Assembly: GCA_029721515.1 (NCBI GenBank)
Contig: CM056553.1
Location: 8,010,349 to 8,074,348 of the forward strand
Direction of reading: 5' to 3'
Source of the DNA: Synanceia verrucosa
Lineage: Eukaryota; Chordata; Actinopteri; Perciformes; Synanceiidae
DNA length: 64,000 bases
In this document: positions 51,816 through 64,000 of the stretch, one piece after another
Numbering within the stretch: the stretch's first letter is position 1
How the letters are laid out: each line of letters opens with the position of its first letter
Position numbers and translations under genes: made by a program
Notes under the pieces: generated by a model
What the model saw: the letters and a program-made list of their open reading frames with translations, nothing else
Databases searched by the model: none
Told to the model about the DNA's origin: nothing

Positions 51816-52011
51816 TTGCAGCATTTCACTTTATCTGTCACCTTAAACTACTTTGTCACTTTAAGTGTACTTGGCAGCTGACTGTATACTTATGTTTGCA
51901 AACTTATGTTTACAAAGCTATGCTCTATTTTTTGTAGATTTTTGTATATTGTTGTATTGTTTAGACTGTTAGTTGATTTTGATCTGATTTTGATCTGATA
52001 ATCACAGTCAA

Positions 52012-52475
52012 TTAACTATTTGAGTGCCATTGACGAGTTACGCCGTCAAAGTTTTTTTTTTTTTTTTTGCAGCTGATCACTGATCACGGTCTCCCGCAGC
52101 CTGTCAGTAATTTCGGGGCTTCTGTGATTTGTAGTCGGGACACAAACAGTTAATATGCACCACAAAGATCAAATTAGGAAGTGGAGACGATCACATTTAG
52201 AGAGCAAAACAGATTCTGGACAAAAAGTGGTGATTTTAGTGAAAGTGGCCTCTACTCTCCTCCAGATAAAACAAGAATGGAAAAAGGTAAAAATAACCAT
52301 TTTTTTTTTCATGATGAAATAGCGAGACTCTTCTTTCATTTGAGCTATTCAGTGTTTATGGTATAAAATATTCTGTGGGTCTAGAAATATGTCTCAAAAT
52401 GGGCAAAAAAGGCTGGCACAAGGCACTTTTTAATATTTTTATTTTTTTAAAAAACGGCTGGCACTCAACGAGTTA
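52012..52475 (+). mobile_element. piggyBac-like MITE, copy 2 (full length)
   Basis: This 464-bp element is bounded by TTAA (52012-52015 and 52472-52475). The left end is TTAACTATTTGAGTGCCATT and the inverted right end is TTAACTCGTTGAGTGCCAGC. The ends match closely over about the first 18 bases. The interior shares long stretches with copies 1 and 3. No transposase is recognised. It is the best reference copy for the family in this window. Confidence 0.78.
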
Positions 52476-55439
52476 AAAGGTGACAGGATTAGCAAAAAGA
52501 GTATGATCCATCCACGCTGTTTGGCTGCTGGGGTGTGGCCATGAAAATATCAGCACTTCAATCAAAGGTAAAATGTCTTTCAAGCTCTTGAGATCATAGA
52601 CGTTAAAACCATGTAGAGCCTTGGAGAAGTAATCTGGCTCTAGCTTGTTATCTTGTCATCAAACCTTTCGACCTTGAAAGGACTCTACACATGACCGCAT
52701 ACGCATCATGTCTGCTAAAGGGCATATTCATCAAATGAGGGCAAAACTGACTATTGATCAGCAGCATGATACCAGACAATGATGAATTGCATCTTGATTT
52801 AAAGGTATATTTGAACAAATTATGGTAATTTCAAGTACTAATAATATAATGCATCATATTAAATACCCCACCATGAAAGTCATGTTTTGTCTTTTTTCAT
52901 TTAGCTGTTGGCACCTGAGAGTGAATGGGAGATGAAGTGGAGGCAGTTTAGAGTACATCAGAGGAAAGACACAAAAGGATAAACACAACTCTATGTGTTC
53001 CCCTTTCAGCTGGAATCAAAGCAGCTCCGGTTGCAGGAGTGAAAGTGATATTGTTGCTGTGGCAAAGCAGTCACATTGTTCTGTCTGATTACCTCGGATC
53101 ATGTGATGTTAAAAACAGCAGGCAGGAGAAAGTGGCAAATGTGGAAATTTAATGGACAGCATAAACAAAGGAGATGGAGGAAACCTTGTGGCACAGTAAG
53201 AGTTTCCAGTTATCAGGCAGCAAGCAAATTATATCAGCTTGTTATGATTATCTGTGATTTTCAGTGTTGTGGAAAAAAATGTTCTTATTACTTATCTATT
53301 TGTAAATAACTTAATGCACTGCTTATGTTGCCTTATAAAGGATTACACATTAGAATCATATTGTCACAGCATACTAGACAAAAGATAATGTCGTTAGCAG
53401 ACAATGCAATAATCTCACTCAGGAGACAAATCCACATTTTGCACAATCACACTTCGAATTAGTGGTGCACTAATTGTATGCACATAAAGGGGTAAATCCT
53501 TTTTACTTTTGCTCTATTTCCTCTTTTAATTTCCTTAAACCCTCCATGTTACAGAACTGTTATCATAATGACATACCAGTACGTATTTGAACCAAGGTTC
53601 AAGGTACTGGTTAATCTGCAAACTCCAGTTCTTTCAATAAATCAATGACATATATAATTCAATGGCGTAATGAAAACGTGAAGGTGAGGCCCTTCACCTT
53701 ACAGCATTTTATACCACAACAAATTTCATATGTATGATGTAAAAATTATATACATAGTACAGTGTAGTGCAGTATCCGCTGCACCGTCGTCTAAGCCAAC
53801 TGTTAAAAACTGTTGAAAAGAAGAAAGATATATTCTTGCATCAGGTCATCCAATATCTTAAAAAGGTGAGATATAAAATGGAGCAGAATGAAACATGACA
53901 TGAGAACTACATAACTGTGAAATTACAACATTTGAATGGATGCATGGACTAGAGCCAAAGAGCAAATGTACAGCCAGACACCGAAAAACCACACTTTACT
54001 GTACCTCCCACTCTGGAAGGAGGCCTTGTTTACAATGGGGGTCATGTCTGTGAGACTTTATTGCTTTCGGCAGCCATCAGAGCTGCAGCCCAGTGCCAGA
54101 TCTCTGGAGGAATTACAAATGGAGTCAATTACAATACATTTTGATGCATGGGAAAGTTTAGACATTGACCTGGGGTGATGACAATTCCCCAGGAAATGCT
54201 GAGGAAATCAGTCAGGGTGATGTGCCGGTGCTATATGTGAGGCTCTGCCCTCTGCAATAAAAGGAATAAGGAACTCATGGGGCCACAATGGTTTACCTCC
54301 TCTCTGCCGACAATCAACCATCGAAATGCTTGTCATGTACTTACTTAAAGATAGTCATTTCTCTTTCCCAGGATATATTTCTTCTGGGTTATTGTTATGA
54401 TATGTTTCTAGTGTCACATAAAGGACTCAAAGGTACGAGTTAGGAGTCTACAACTGGCTGACATGAAAGATGCTGATGGGAGACGGTAGCTTGAGGTGCT
54501 AAGTGTTGGTTTTCATGCAGTTTTTGAGAGTACCATTGTTACTGGCAGCTGGGTTGTTCAAATGAGTGTGATGTGGAGTGAAGTAAATGGCTAAGCTGAG
54601 GACATTTTAGGGTAAAAATCTGTCCTCATCAAGGTAAATCAACAGATGCATCATCTCTGGAATTTTGTGAAAAACACACATGCTAATCAAAAAACGAATT
54701 AATTACAGTTTGTTAATGACAGAGCTCAGTGGCTTAATGACTGATAACACTGCAGATATTAACTAGTAAATACAAACAGTCCAGACTGCGTTCATAGGAA
54801 CAAGGAGTCTGGAGGCAGGGAAAGGACATGACATGTGTGAGTGTACAGTAGCAGATAGGGGAGATGCTCAGAGATGGGGGTGTGGCAGTTATAACAGCCT
54901 GCAGAGGTTGACTCACGCCTCTAACCTCATTCACAACTTCAAAGTTGCACCTTATCGCACAGCTGAGGCTATTTCACCTGACACCTCCGAGGGACACACT
55001 TCACTTTCTAGAACCAAGAGAGTCAAACCTTAATCGACTGGCCTGAGATCTGCAAAATATAGTGCAAGAAATTAAATTATGAAACGCAGCACAAATACAA
55101 GGTCAGTTTTTTTTTCAATATTTAAAATGACGCATAAAAATGTTAACTAATATGCAGTACTGGCAAGAAGCCACATGCATGCAGACACACACACTTGCAC
55201 ACACACGCACGCACGCACGCACACACATAGCTATTTGAGCACATGATCAGTTCGATCTGACACACATATCACAGCCACATACGAGAGGGTTAAATATGAT
55301 GTGAACGAAATATCGTGAAGACACACTCGACTTAAACAACAGCAACAGCAAATAAAAAGTTCTGTATAAAAACAAAGAAAAAAAGTGAAGCATCTGGTGG
55401 AAAACAGTGGAAATATGGTTTGTATAAAGTGCTGTGTTG

Positions 55440-55850
55440 ACTGGGTCTGCTTTGCAGGAGCAATAAAAAAGACGTGTCAGAATTGATTTTAAGATTTTAC
55501 TGCTTGTTTTTAAAGCCTCGAACGGTCAGGCGCAGGCCAATATCTGTGATCTACTAACTCCCTCCAAGAGCCTGACCGGTGCTTCAGATCCTCCTGCAAG
55601 GCTCGACTAATGTTCCACAATCTCAACTCCTCACTGAAGGTGACAGAGCCTCTGCTGTCCGGGCCCCCAGCTGTGGGAAGACAAACCCAGTCGCAGCCTT
55701 TAAATCTCTTCTTAAAACTCACTTTAATCATCTTGCTTTTTCTTAACGGAAATGCTTTTATCATGTTTAATATCTTGTACATGCTTTGTAATGATCTTTG
55801 TAACTAGTTTTCACAGGAGCTATGTAAATAAAGCTATTATTATTCCTACA
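55440..55850 (+). mobile_element. LINE 3' end with degenerate reverse-transcriptase C-terminus
   Basis: Plus-strand reading, with frame breaks, gives VFKASNGQAQANICDLLTPS, then LTGASDPPARL and a tail of PLLSGPPAVGRQTQSQPLN. This recalls the last part of ORF2 in fish L2/Rex-type LINEs (VFKALNG-AP-Y-DLL-PY-P-R-LRSS...LKTxLF). It ends GAGCTATGTAAATAAAGCTA followed by TTATTATT, a typical 3' terminus. It is a non-functional 5'-truncated copy. Confidence 0.65.
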
Positions 55851-58642
55851 TCTACCGGATTAGTGATGAATGACCGTGAAGCTACGCTGAACGATAAGGC
55901 ACATTTTGAAATATAAACATTTTGTGCTAGAGCAGATAGTTGATGTTATGTGAATATTGTTTTGCCACTTGTGGACAGCAGAAAATGTCACCACATTATC
56001 TGACAAATTATTTCCTACAAGAGCTGAGGATAGTTTAGTAGAAAATAAATTCAAGTTAAAGCCTCTAGCAGACACCATTAGTGGACATTTAGAGCTATTT
56101 TTTTTTCTGGCCAAATGATGAACTCCTGTTTTGGTCTCGACTAACTCAAGAAAAATATATATACTATATATGGCCCAGTAGCTTGAAATTTATTCTACTA
56201 TGTTTACCAGCTAGTGGCTAATTTTGATGACTGGTGCTGCGCATGTAATGTACGGTGGGGTTACTAGATTTTAAAGATGAAAAGAGCTGCCTCCCGCTGC
56301 TGAAAATAAGGTTGATCACAGCAGAGTTTGTGGGCCAGAAAAAAACCCAAATCAATTAAAACAGCAAAAGAGTTCCTTGAAGAGAACTGCAGAGTTGGGC
56401 GACAATTATCTGTGGATTCAGGGTCCCACTATGATCCCATTTTTATGAAAACATGTCCTACTCAATCTATCCTAATGGACCTGAAGTTAACCACAGTGTT
56501 TGTACAACAGAAACCAGAAACTGAAGTCTCCACTCACGCATATGTTTTCACTTCAAAATCCAAAATGGCTGAAACTGTAGTCATTCATTTGGTGATAATA
56601 TTCATTCAGTTAAAGGTTTCTGTATTAATTATTGTTTGTCTGAGTTATGGAGGATATTTAAAATATGTATGACTGTACACAGATCAAATAGATCAACTCA
56701 CTGTGACACCCTACTTTTCAGCTATATAGTACTACGACTCAACAATAAGCTTGGTTTAGAGATATACTAATTTAATACTGTGTATACAACCACAATTGCT
56801 GCTATTTCAACCTCTAATATTTATGAGTACATTTTTTGAGTGAGTGAGCATTATTTGTCATGCTATTCTGAGTAAAAAAAAAGTGATCTCGGTGGGATTT
56901 CATTGACAGCATCACCTGGCTGGAAGTAAATGACGTAAAGTAGGTGCCTAAGTCTTTATCCATTTTTTTTTTTTTTTTTTTTTCTGTTCTATTACATAGA
57001 ATGTCCAAAACATCTTCCTTAGATTCTCCTGTCTCTTCCTCATCCTGTTTCTCCCTCCTGTCATCTGGGTTTCTGCTATGTTCCCATTTGTAGCTCAAGA
57101 GCTCCCTCTGTGAGACATACTGCCACCAGACAAAGGAAACTTTGTATGGGCACATTTCCCACAAACCCACTATTTAAGTCATAACAAAAAAGAATCAGAA
57201 TCTGGTTAACTATGAGAATTCTTAAATCAAGTGTGAAAATGAAACATAACCTCTAGCCATGCTCTTAACTAAAAACAAAAATATATTAAAGAAAAACCTA
57301 TGCCGATTAGGATCACTTTTCTAACATTAAAATACCACTTGGATCACAGAACATATTTCATGTATTAGACTCTTTATGCTTAACCGTCTGCATGTGTGAG
57401 CATAGATGGTGAGGCATAGGGTCAAGAGTGTGAGAGTGGATGACCCGACAACTGTTTGCATCTCTCTTCCTTCTGTTGAACTGACATTTGCTCCAGAGTG
57501 ATCACATGAGATTTGAATAAAATCTTCACTTACATACATATTTTAGCTTTTGTCCAGATAAAAGTCATATATTATGTTCTGTGTTGACCGAAAGACAGAA
57601 AGAAAAAAAGGTCTCTTTCCCTGGTGTGTGAAAAGCCTTATTTCTGTGAAATGATAAAGTGAATATGCATGTTTCCCAAAATGTCATACCATCGTTTAAA
57701 TAACCTCAGTCACAGACAATGGACTGTTAATATTTCACAACATAAAGTAACAAAGTGACTTCAAAGACTTACATGATTTTTTGTTCTTTTTTAAAAATAA
57801 ACATTTAACGTTTGCTTACATCCAAATGAAAATTAGAATTCCTGTCTATTCTGCTGACAGTTCATCTCACATCATGGGTCCCAAGTGACCGCACTACCCA
57901 GCATTCCAATGGCTCAACAATGAGGAATGTCTGCCCCTAATCACTCTGTTTTTGATTTACACCATCCGTCCCTGCCGACAGCAATCCTTTACATTTCCCA
58001 AGCATTGCTCTGTGAACTCTGCCAATCATACCAATTGCTGCCATCCCTATGCCTGATTATTGATGAGATTTAGAGGGAAATTATGTATTCAGTGGAGGAG
58101 AAAAGACAGCCAGACTCCTCTTGATTGGCTTTAAGCTGAGCAGTCATACTGATGAGGACTCTGTCAGATGCTAGGGCACATCTCCTCAGCATATTGGTTT
58201 TATCTTCCAGAGCAGATGACTGGTTATGGTGGTTCCCTAACAACAGAGGCGGAGCAGGGGATGACGAGGCAACTGAATGCATTATATAGGCTCACTGCCT
58301 GGAAGATGTGGAACTGGGTACAAGGTATTTGGCAGGAACACATTTTAAATTATTTAGTTAAAGGTGTAGTCCTCAATATGAATGCAGAAAAGGTATGTGA
58401 GAGCCACTGTCCTAACCTTAGCAACTCATGCATGTGCATTAAAGGAAGGAAGGGGAATTGATCATAAACTCACTGAACCCACAATAATCATATATTTGTC
58501 TTGCTATTGAAATAATTAACAAATACTGAATAGTTTGCCTTTCAAACACCACAAGTCATTGAATTATTGCACTCATTTATAATGGATTTTCCACTGAGAG
58601 TAGGTGTCAGTGTTTACGTACTTTAACCAAACTCTTATGTTA

Positions 58643-58922
58643 TTAACTCTTTGAGTGCCATTGACGTATTTCGACGTCAAAGTGGTTTTTCAGCAGCGGG
58701 TCGTCGACTGCGGTCTCCCACAGCCTATGAATAATTTTGGGGCTTCTGGGAGATGTAGTCGGAGCATAAAGAGACAGTACAGGCTGCGGAGATCAAAGCA
58801 GGAAGTGGAGACGATCGTGATTAGAGAGCAAACGGACAGATTCTGGACAAGAAGTGGCTTTCTTGGTGAAAGCGCCTTCTACTCTATCACTGATAAAACA
58901 TGATGAGCTATTCAGTGTTTTG
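58643..58922 (+). mobile_element. piggyBac-like MITE, copy 3 (right end lost)
   Basis: It starts TTAACTCTTTGAGTGCCATT at the TTAA 58643-58646 and follows copies 1 and 2 through GTGGAGACGATCGTGATTAG. A deletion then joins TGATAAAACA to the GAGCTATTCAGTGTTTT segment. The right terminal repeat is absent. The best left terminus of the three is here, with a GACG...CGTC dyad near 58665-58680. Confidence 0.7.
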
Positions 58923-60734
58923 TTAAATTAAATCTTTTGAAAATCAAACAAACATATCATATCTGCAGTTTATGTTTCAACTGCTCACTAAAATAGATTT
59001 CTAAAAGTGCAGGGCACATAGGTTCCATATACTTGTTCCAGTTGTGCTTGTAGCTGTGCTGTGACCTACATGTAAGTGCCTAAACTAGGATTTCCTGTGT
59101 CCCTATATCACACTGATGAAGTAGATGCAGGGAGATTCATATCCCTTACAAGGCGAGAAAGGTCAGATCAATTCTCCCACCAACAATATCTGTCTTCATT
59201 TAGCAGCCACCATATGAAGACGTCATTGGACATAACATCTCTTTGGAAACATATGTTTAAATAAGTGTACACTCGTGGAGTATTTAAGCAGGGATGTGTT
59301 CAGTATTAATTTGGCTGGCGCGTCGGCATGTCTTTTGTCTTCCATCCACATGAGACGGGGAGACTCAGCACGCACGATCCATAAACACAGCCCCTTTCCA
59401 CCTCAGGCAATCCTTAAACTCATCAGCAGTGTAATGAGACTTTCGAGCTGGGAGATGAATTAACTGGCTGATTTTCTTGTTTTTATCCCCCCTCTCCCAC
59501 AGAGTAGCTGAATATAGTGTCGGGAGCCATCCAGCTCTGTGATGTATGTAGCATGACCAAGACACATAGAAACATAGATGGGTGGAAAAAAAAAAAAAGA
59601 AATTGATTGTCTTTTGCTTGAACAGTATGAGACAATCAGGCTCGCACATTAATCAATGTGTAAAAAAAAAAAAAAAAAATGCATTTAAAGGCACTTTGGC
59701 AATGAAGGCTGTGATGATTGCTTGCGTGTTCTCACGCACACACACACACACTCACTCACAGATTAATAACAAGAAGCATATTTAATAGCAATTCCATATT
59801 GCTGATCGCACATATAATCACAATATGCATCCAATGCATGGAAAAACTTAATATCAAAACCAGTTGCGTGTAGTTCATGCTACTTCACCACTTCTAGCGT
59901 ACAACCACACCACCCTGAAAACATCAGATCTTGTCTAATATAAGATTTATATAATGAAGATAACATATAAAAGGTAATATTAGATATAATATAACATACA
60001 TAGCGATCAGAAGCTAAAATATCTGGTACCACTAAACTGCAAACAAAGTGATCCGCTGACACCACTGCGCGAGGGTTGTGTGAATGAGAGGCAAATTAGT
60101 AGATAGTTCATTAAGCAAATTGTTAGGTAGTTCATTAATTGTTAAGGTAGAATAGTGCAGTCCATTTACCACTGACAAGTTAACAGAACAGGAGAGGAGA
60201 TATGATAGTCTACAACATCCCAGTGCCACAGAAGGAGTTAATAATGGCAGGCACAACGTAAAGAATGGCCACATGAAAAAGGGCATGTTTTAAGAGTTCT
60301 TTAATTCACCAAAGTGTTTTCGATCAATCAAATCTAAAAAGTCAAAGACAATAAAGTTAAATTATACTGTCATTCATATTCATTTTTAGTGTAAATGTTT
60401 GGTGTAGTGTGCACCATCAGAGAACAAAGGTCATGCATACCTACTACGAGACTACTGAAAAAAAAAACACAGCACCAGATTGTGTACTTGCATATGTCAC
60501 ATTCTCAGCCACCACGGCCAAGGAGCAAATGTAAAACTGAAATGTTTGTATGATTGTGAGCAAACACACAAACTTCCTGAGAATTCCTTGGACCACTGTG
60601 AGCAACATCAGACGTGCACACTGCAGCCACACCAGGATCGCTCCTGTCTGAAACCTGAGAAAAGATCTTGTTTTTCATGAGCTGTGTATGTTGTATGTCA
60701 GGGTGGGCGTCCTGCTCTGGACCTTTCAGTAGGG

Positions 60735-61765
60735 CTAGGTATTTTTCAATTTTTATTTGATACGATGGCAATTTTGACACTTATGTTTTCATACCTGTTG
60801 CAGAACGATACTTTTTTGATGATACCTCAATAAGTTATTTTTGTGTAATTTGGTCATTTTAATCATGGTTATCATCAATGCTAATTTTATTATTAGTATT
60901 ATGATTATCATTATCATTATTTAATGATTTCAAATCAATGGGTTATTTTGTGTAATCAGGGCTTCATCATGGTAGACATACTCGACAATGGTCTGATGCA
61001 GATCTGTGCAATATTATGATATATAGTAGTGCGGTATAAAAATGTCTACTGTACGATATATGCCTCAGTTGTTTATATCATAATTTTAACATGTAGCTAC
61101 TTGGTTAGCTCTGTTGCTACGCTAACATTAACGTTACTCTGGTTGTGGTTTAGATACACCTTGTAAAGCACATCTCAACATCGGAATGACCACTGGATAA
61201 TCCAAATGTATCATGAGAGTTCAAGACATGTTCACTGTATGAAGCATAGACATGATGGTATGAAGGCTAACGTAACTGCAGCAACACTACTGCTTTGTGG
61301 TAGCACGTTTAAGTCACCAGCAGGGACTTGTTTGCGGCACTTTTAGCTCAGGAGTTACAGAGGTAAAGCAGCATGGAGGACGTTGTGTTGCATGTGAATG
61401 ATTTATTATCACTTAAAACACATCTTCACTACCAGTCAAACTGCATAGTAAAAGTACAGCGCAAACATAGCCGGACTTCCAGTCACTCTCAAAGTAAGCC
61501 TTCAGAATAAAAGCATATTGGGGAGATAACACTGATTACACCACAGAGGAGATGTAGGACAGCACAATGGAAAGCAAAAATAACGTTACCAGTAATGTTA
61601 CATCAGAAAAAAATACTATATCGTATCAGGATATAAAATTGGCTATATCAGGATATACAACTTTGTTCATATTGCACAGCTCTATCTGAGAGCATGGCTC
61701 ATGAAACTACAGTATCGGATTTTGGCATAGAAAGATTCATTCTTTGATACCCAACAGGATCGGAG
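60735..61765. mobile_element. Possible outer hAT-like MITE (GGTATC-type ends)
   Basis: The left end GGCTAGGTATTTTTCAATTT, with GATACGATGGC shortly after, is roughly inverted at the right end. There the complement reads GGGTATCAAAGAATGAATCT, with GCCAAAATCCGATAC. The ends are diverged, and I infer an older element that was later split by the element at 60999-61690. No coding content or clear target duplication was found. Confidence 0.35.
60999..61690. mobile_element. hAT-like MITE with CTGTGCAATAT ends
   Basis: CTGTGCAATAT near 61004 on the left and ATATTGCACAG near 61670 on the right are perfect 11-bp inverted copies. Both are followed inward by ATATCG/TATGAT-rich sequence. GCTGTGCAATATNNCGATAT-type termini are familiar from fish hAT-family MITEs. 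No transposase is visible, and the 8-bp target duplication is not obvious. Confidence 0.5.
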
Positions 61766-61974
61766 ATTTTTGGTTGGTGCTTCAAAAGTACTTTAGTTCG
61801 CATAACAAAAAAAAAAAAAAAAATCTATTTCTACTACTCACAATCTAGTAATAGCATTTAATGATTAATATAAATGAATGAAAATTCTTCATAAATGACA
61901 CTAGAATAAGCACTAAGGCCGTGGAGAACGCTGGAGCAGTGCGCGACTGTGCAAGCCTGCAGTTTAGACAGAAC

Positions 61975-62115
61975 ACTGGTTCTCAGTCACCCAGGTCTAG
62001 GAAAATCAAAAAGAGCAAAAAAGAGACTTGTTCAGTTTGAAGAAGCCTCTTGGATCAGAAGTGAAACTTCTTCTAAAAACTTTAAGCAGGTCAACTGTCT
62101 TTTTGATTTCTATTC
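61975..62115 (+). repeat. Dispersed teleost repeat fragment
   Basis: The phrases GAAGCCTCTTGGATCAGAAG, GTGAAACTTCTTCTAAAAAC and TTTAAGCAGGTCAACTGTCT resemble a recurrent fish repeat (GAAGCCTCTTGGATGAGAGG-TGAAACGTCTTC...). It is a fragment only, with no intact coding sequence and class unassigned. Confidence 0.4.
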
Positions 62116-63236
62116 AAACTATCTGACTGGGCATGGTATGGAAAGTGTGTGTGCTCACCCTTTCCAGGTGGCTAGTTCAGATATTTTCCTGTGGGTATTT
62201 AGTACTCAATACAACTCTGTGAAAGATGCTCAACGGATATAAAAGGGACGAGCTACAGTACCTGTCTACAAAGGATACACCCACGGATTCAAATGTTAAA
62301 GATTGTTTTAATGACAATGACAATAAACAAAACATCCAAACTACCATTAAAAAAAGCTTTTAAAAACATAAAAAGACAAAATGTAATCCAACTCTGTGGA
62401 CAAAGAAGAATGTTGCCAGTCACACGTCAAATATTTCAGGTGCTAAAAGCCATAAGGCTGACAAAAACATTAGGGAACTAGAACTGCAAAAGGCATACAG
62501 TACCGGGGTGTTTGTGTTGTTATCTTGTAGCCCAAGGCAGCTTCCATGTGTGCTCTCATTTAGCCATTACTTAGGGGGGTTTGTAGCTTGCAGCCAATCA
62601 GACTATTGTAATAACTAACAGCTTCAGGCTTTGCTAAAAGCTGTCATTGCCCTGGATGTACAGCACTACTTTGTGAATATAAGTCACCATGAAAATTAAA
62701 ATTTAACCTTCAGTGTACCAGTGACATGTCTGTGAAACGTATCAAGCGGTGACTCATTGGAGAGACTGTTTTTCTGGAGGCTAATTAGAGTTGGCCTTTT
62801 CTGGTCTTCCACTGCATTCAGAGAATGCTTCTCAGTATTCTCTGATTTAAATTCATAAGTTAAGGATTTCTGAGGGCGTGACTTAATCACTGCTATGTAG
62901 TCAAAATGTGCTCCTGGTTAATATACATGTATGAAAAGATCCTATGTCTTCATGTTGTTTTTTAGCTATTGGATCACCAAGTCATTCAACGTAGGCCTGT
63001 GCTGTGAGCAACTCTTCCTCACTTCACATAAGAAGAGTGCTAAAATGAGCTCTTGTCTTTCCATGAGGATAAAAAGCACAGCACCATCAATTTAAAAAAA
63101 AAAAAGGCTACTCATGCATCCTGAGTAGTATACTGCGAGAAAAGGACCAAGGCTGTTGCCATGACAATTGTGGAATGACTATTTACCATACAGTAAGTAC
63201 AAAGACCTGCATCCTCAACCAACAACATAAAGGACC

Positions 63237-64000
63237 AGGGGCCTCATTTATCAAAGTAGTGTACGGCAGGAAACGTGGCGTAGGCCAGCATCCACGTTCA
63301 CGTTCTGATTTATCAATAGTGAACTGAGCGTAGAAAATGGCGCAGCTCCACGTCAACTTCATAGCTGCCGTACACCAGGTTCTGATGCTTTGGTCCGTTT
63401 GCGATTCTTAGAGGGGATATTGGGGAAACAGCTGTGTGCGGAGCTGGAGCGTCACAGGAGGAGCCGAGTGCTGCCAGAGTCACCACGGTCAGACACCGAC
63501 CGATCGGGAGTGAGCCAGTCAACCCCGAGCCGGACCATGCCACCTATGTTGGACTGGATCATCGACATATAGGCATATTAAATTCGTATACAAGGCAGTT
63601 AAACAGGTCAACATTAATGCGCAATTTGCAGCGATGGCTGGATTTCCTGATGTAATCAACAAGCAATCATGTTACAATAAAAGCACCATCACAATATGCA
63701 GATTATTATTTTTGATGTGCAAATGAATCTGACCAACATTGCTGCGAGGTGGTCTGGCTCAACAGGCAATTCATACATCCTAAATAAAAGCATGGTGGGA
63801 ACGGCTGTAGGCGGGCATGCCGCGTGGCAGCTGGAGTAAATATTGACTGGTCATCAGTCTTCTCCCTGACTCATGGTTTGCATGTGTGCGTCCCAGATTA
63901 TCATCTACACGTGTGCGAAAAGTCACATATAGCTTCATCAGTATCTCTCCTGAATTGTAATCCTATTTCTCATCAGTGTGATCCATCCAGTTCAGCTAAT
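63237..64000 (+). mobile_element. PIF/Harbinger transposon with degenerate transposase, cut by the window edge
   Basis: A terminal-repeat-like start GGGGCCTCATTTATCAAAGT at 63238 is followed by GC-richer sequence. At 63610-63657 the plus strand reads NINAQFAAMAGFPDVI, like the region just before the first catalytic Asp of HARBI1-type transposases (FxxxAGFPNVIGAID). At 63693-63780, in another frame, it reads NMQIIIFDVQMNLTNIAARW then SGSTGNSYIL, matching the Q-xxDA...I-NxVA-xPGSTHDSxIL block. Between them about 35 codons, including the DCTH motif, are missing. The copy is internally deleted and cannot encode an active enzyme. The right terminus is not in the window. Confidence 0.65.

Larger units (their letters stand above)
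48093..64000 (-). other. diaph2: Upstream intron of the formin gene, extending past the right edge
   Basis: The intron before exon A ends in a standard acceptor (CTACAG at 48093-48098 in reverse complement). At least 15.9 kb lies in the window without a further formin exon. I looked for the expected preceding segment (ENYPD...L-HV-KAS type) on the minus strand and did not find it. The stretch holds two piggyBac-like MITE copies, a LINE 3' end, hAT-like MITEs, a Harbinger relic, dispersed teleost repeats and poly-A/T runs. Confidence 0.75.

Noticed and set aside
53936..54178. 80-codon plus-strand open frame (LPLWKEALFTMGVMSVRLYC)
   Set aside because: No recognisable domain, and no acceptor/donor pair defining an exon. 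Treated as chance.
56814..57170. Charged minus-strand open frame (DEEETGESKED)
   Set aside because: A single frame with a lysine run from a poly-T tract. Family not recognised and no splice sites that would define an exon.

Overview
The window looks like part of a teleost fish genome. It is AT-rich, carries many long (CA)n/(TG)n, (GA)n and (AT)n microsatellites, and contains several repeat types that are abundant in ray-finned fish. These include L2/Rex-like LINE 3' tails, PIF/Harbinger relics, TTAA-flanked piggyBac-like MITEs and hAT-like MITEs. There are no prokaryotic-type operons, and almost every open frame over 60 codons is chance or microsatellite-derived.

The only gene recognised with confidence is a diaphanous-related formin, best matched to DIAPH2, on the minus strand. 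Three consecutive internal coding exons are visible: 47968-48092, 16173-16337 and 8924-9059 (125, 165 and 136 nt, 426 coding nt in total). They encode the C-terminal end of the FH2 actin-assembly domain and the highly basic, charged helix just before the DAD autoregulatory motif. The frames join cleanly across the introns. The upstream exons (rest of FH2, FH1, DID/GBD) must lie beyond base 64000 on the right. The DAD/C-terminal exon was not found between 1 and 8923 and probably lies off the left edge.

The most striking feature is the intron between the first two of these exons (16338-47967, 31,630 bp). It has the signature of a minor-spliceosome (U12-type) AT-AC intron: it begins ATATCCTT, has a perfect TTCCTTAAC branch site and ends in AC. 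No ordinary GT-AG solution preserves the formin sequence here. The next intron (9060-16172) is a conventional GT-AG intron whose 3' splice site directly abuts a (TG)22 tract on the transcribed strand.

Layout: 1-8923 is downstream intron or flank with one weak plus-strand exon candidate at 228-285. 9060-16172 is an intron with a near-perfect 79-nt hairpin, a second composite hairpin and a LINE tail. 16338-47967 is the U12 intron, holding a Myb/SANT-encoding transposon relic, a Harbinger relic, a piggyBac-like MITE split by a hAT-like element, dispersed teleost repeats and possible conserved non-coding blocks. 48093-64000 is the next upstream intron, with two more piggyBac-like MITE copies, a LINE 3' end, nested hAT-like MITEs and a Harbinger transposase relic running off the right edge. 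I saw no convincing new multi-gene system. The noteworthy content is the splicing architecture, the hairpins and the nested mobile elements. All family assignments come from reading the sequence and were not checked by database search.
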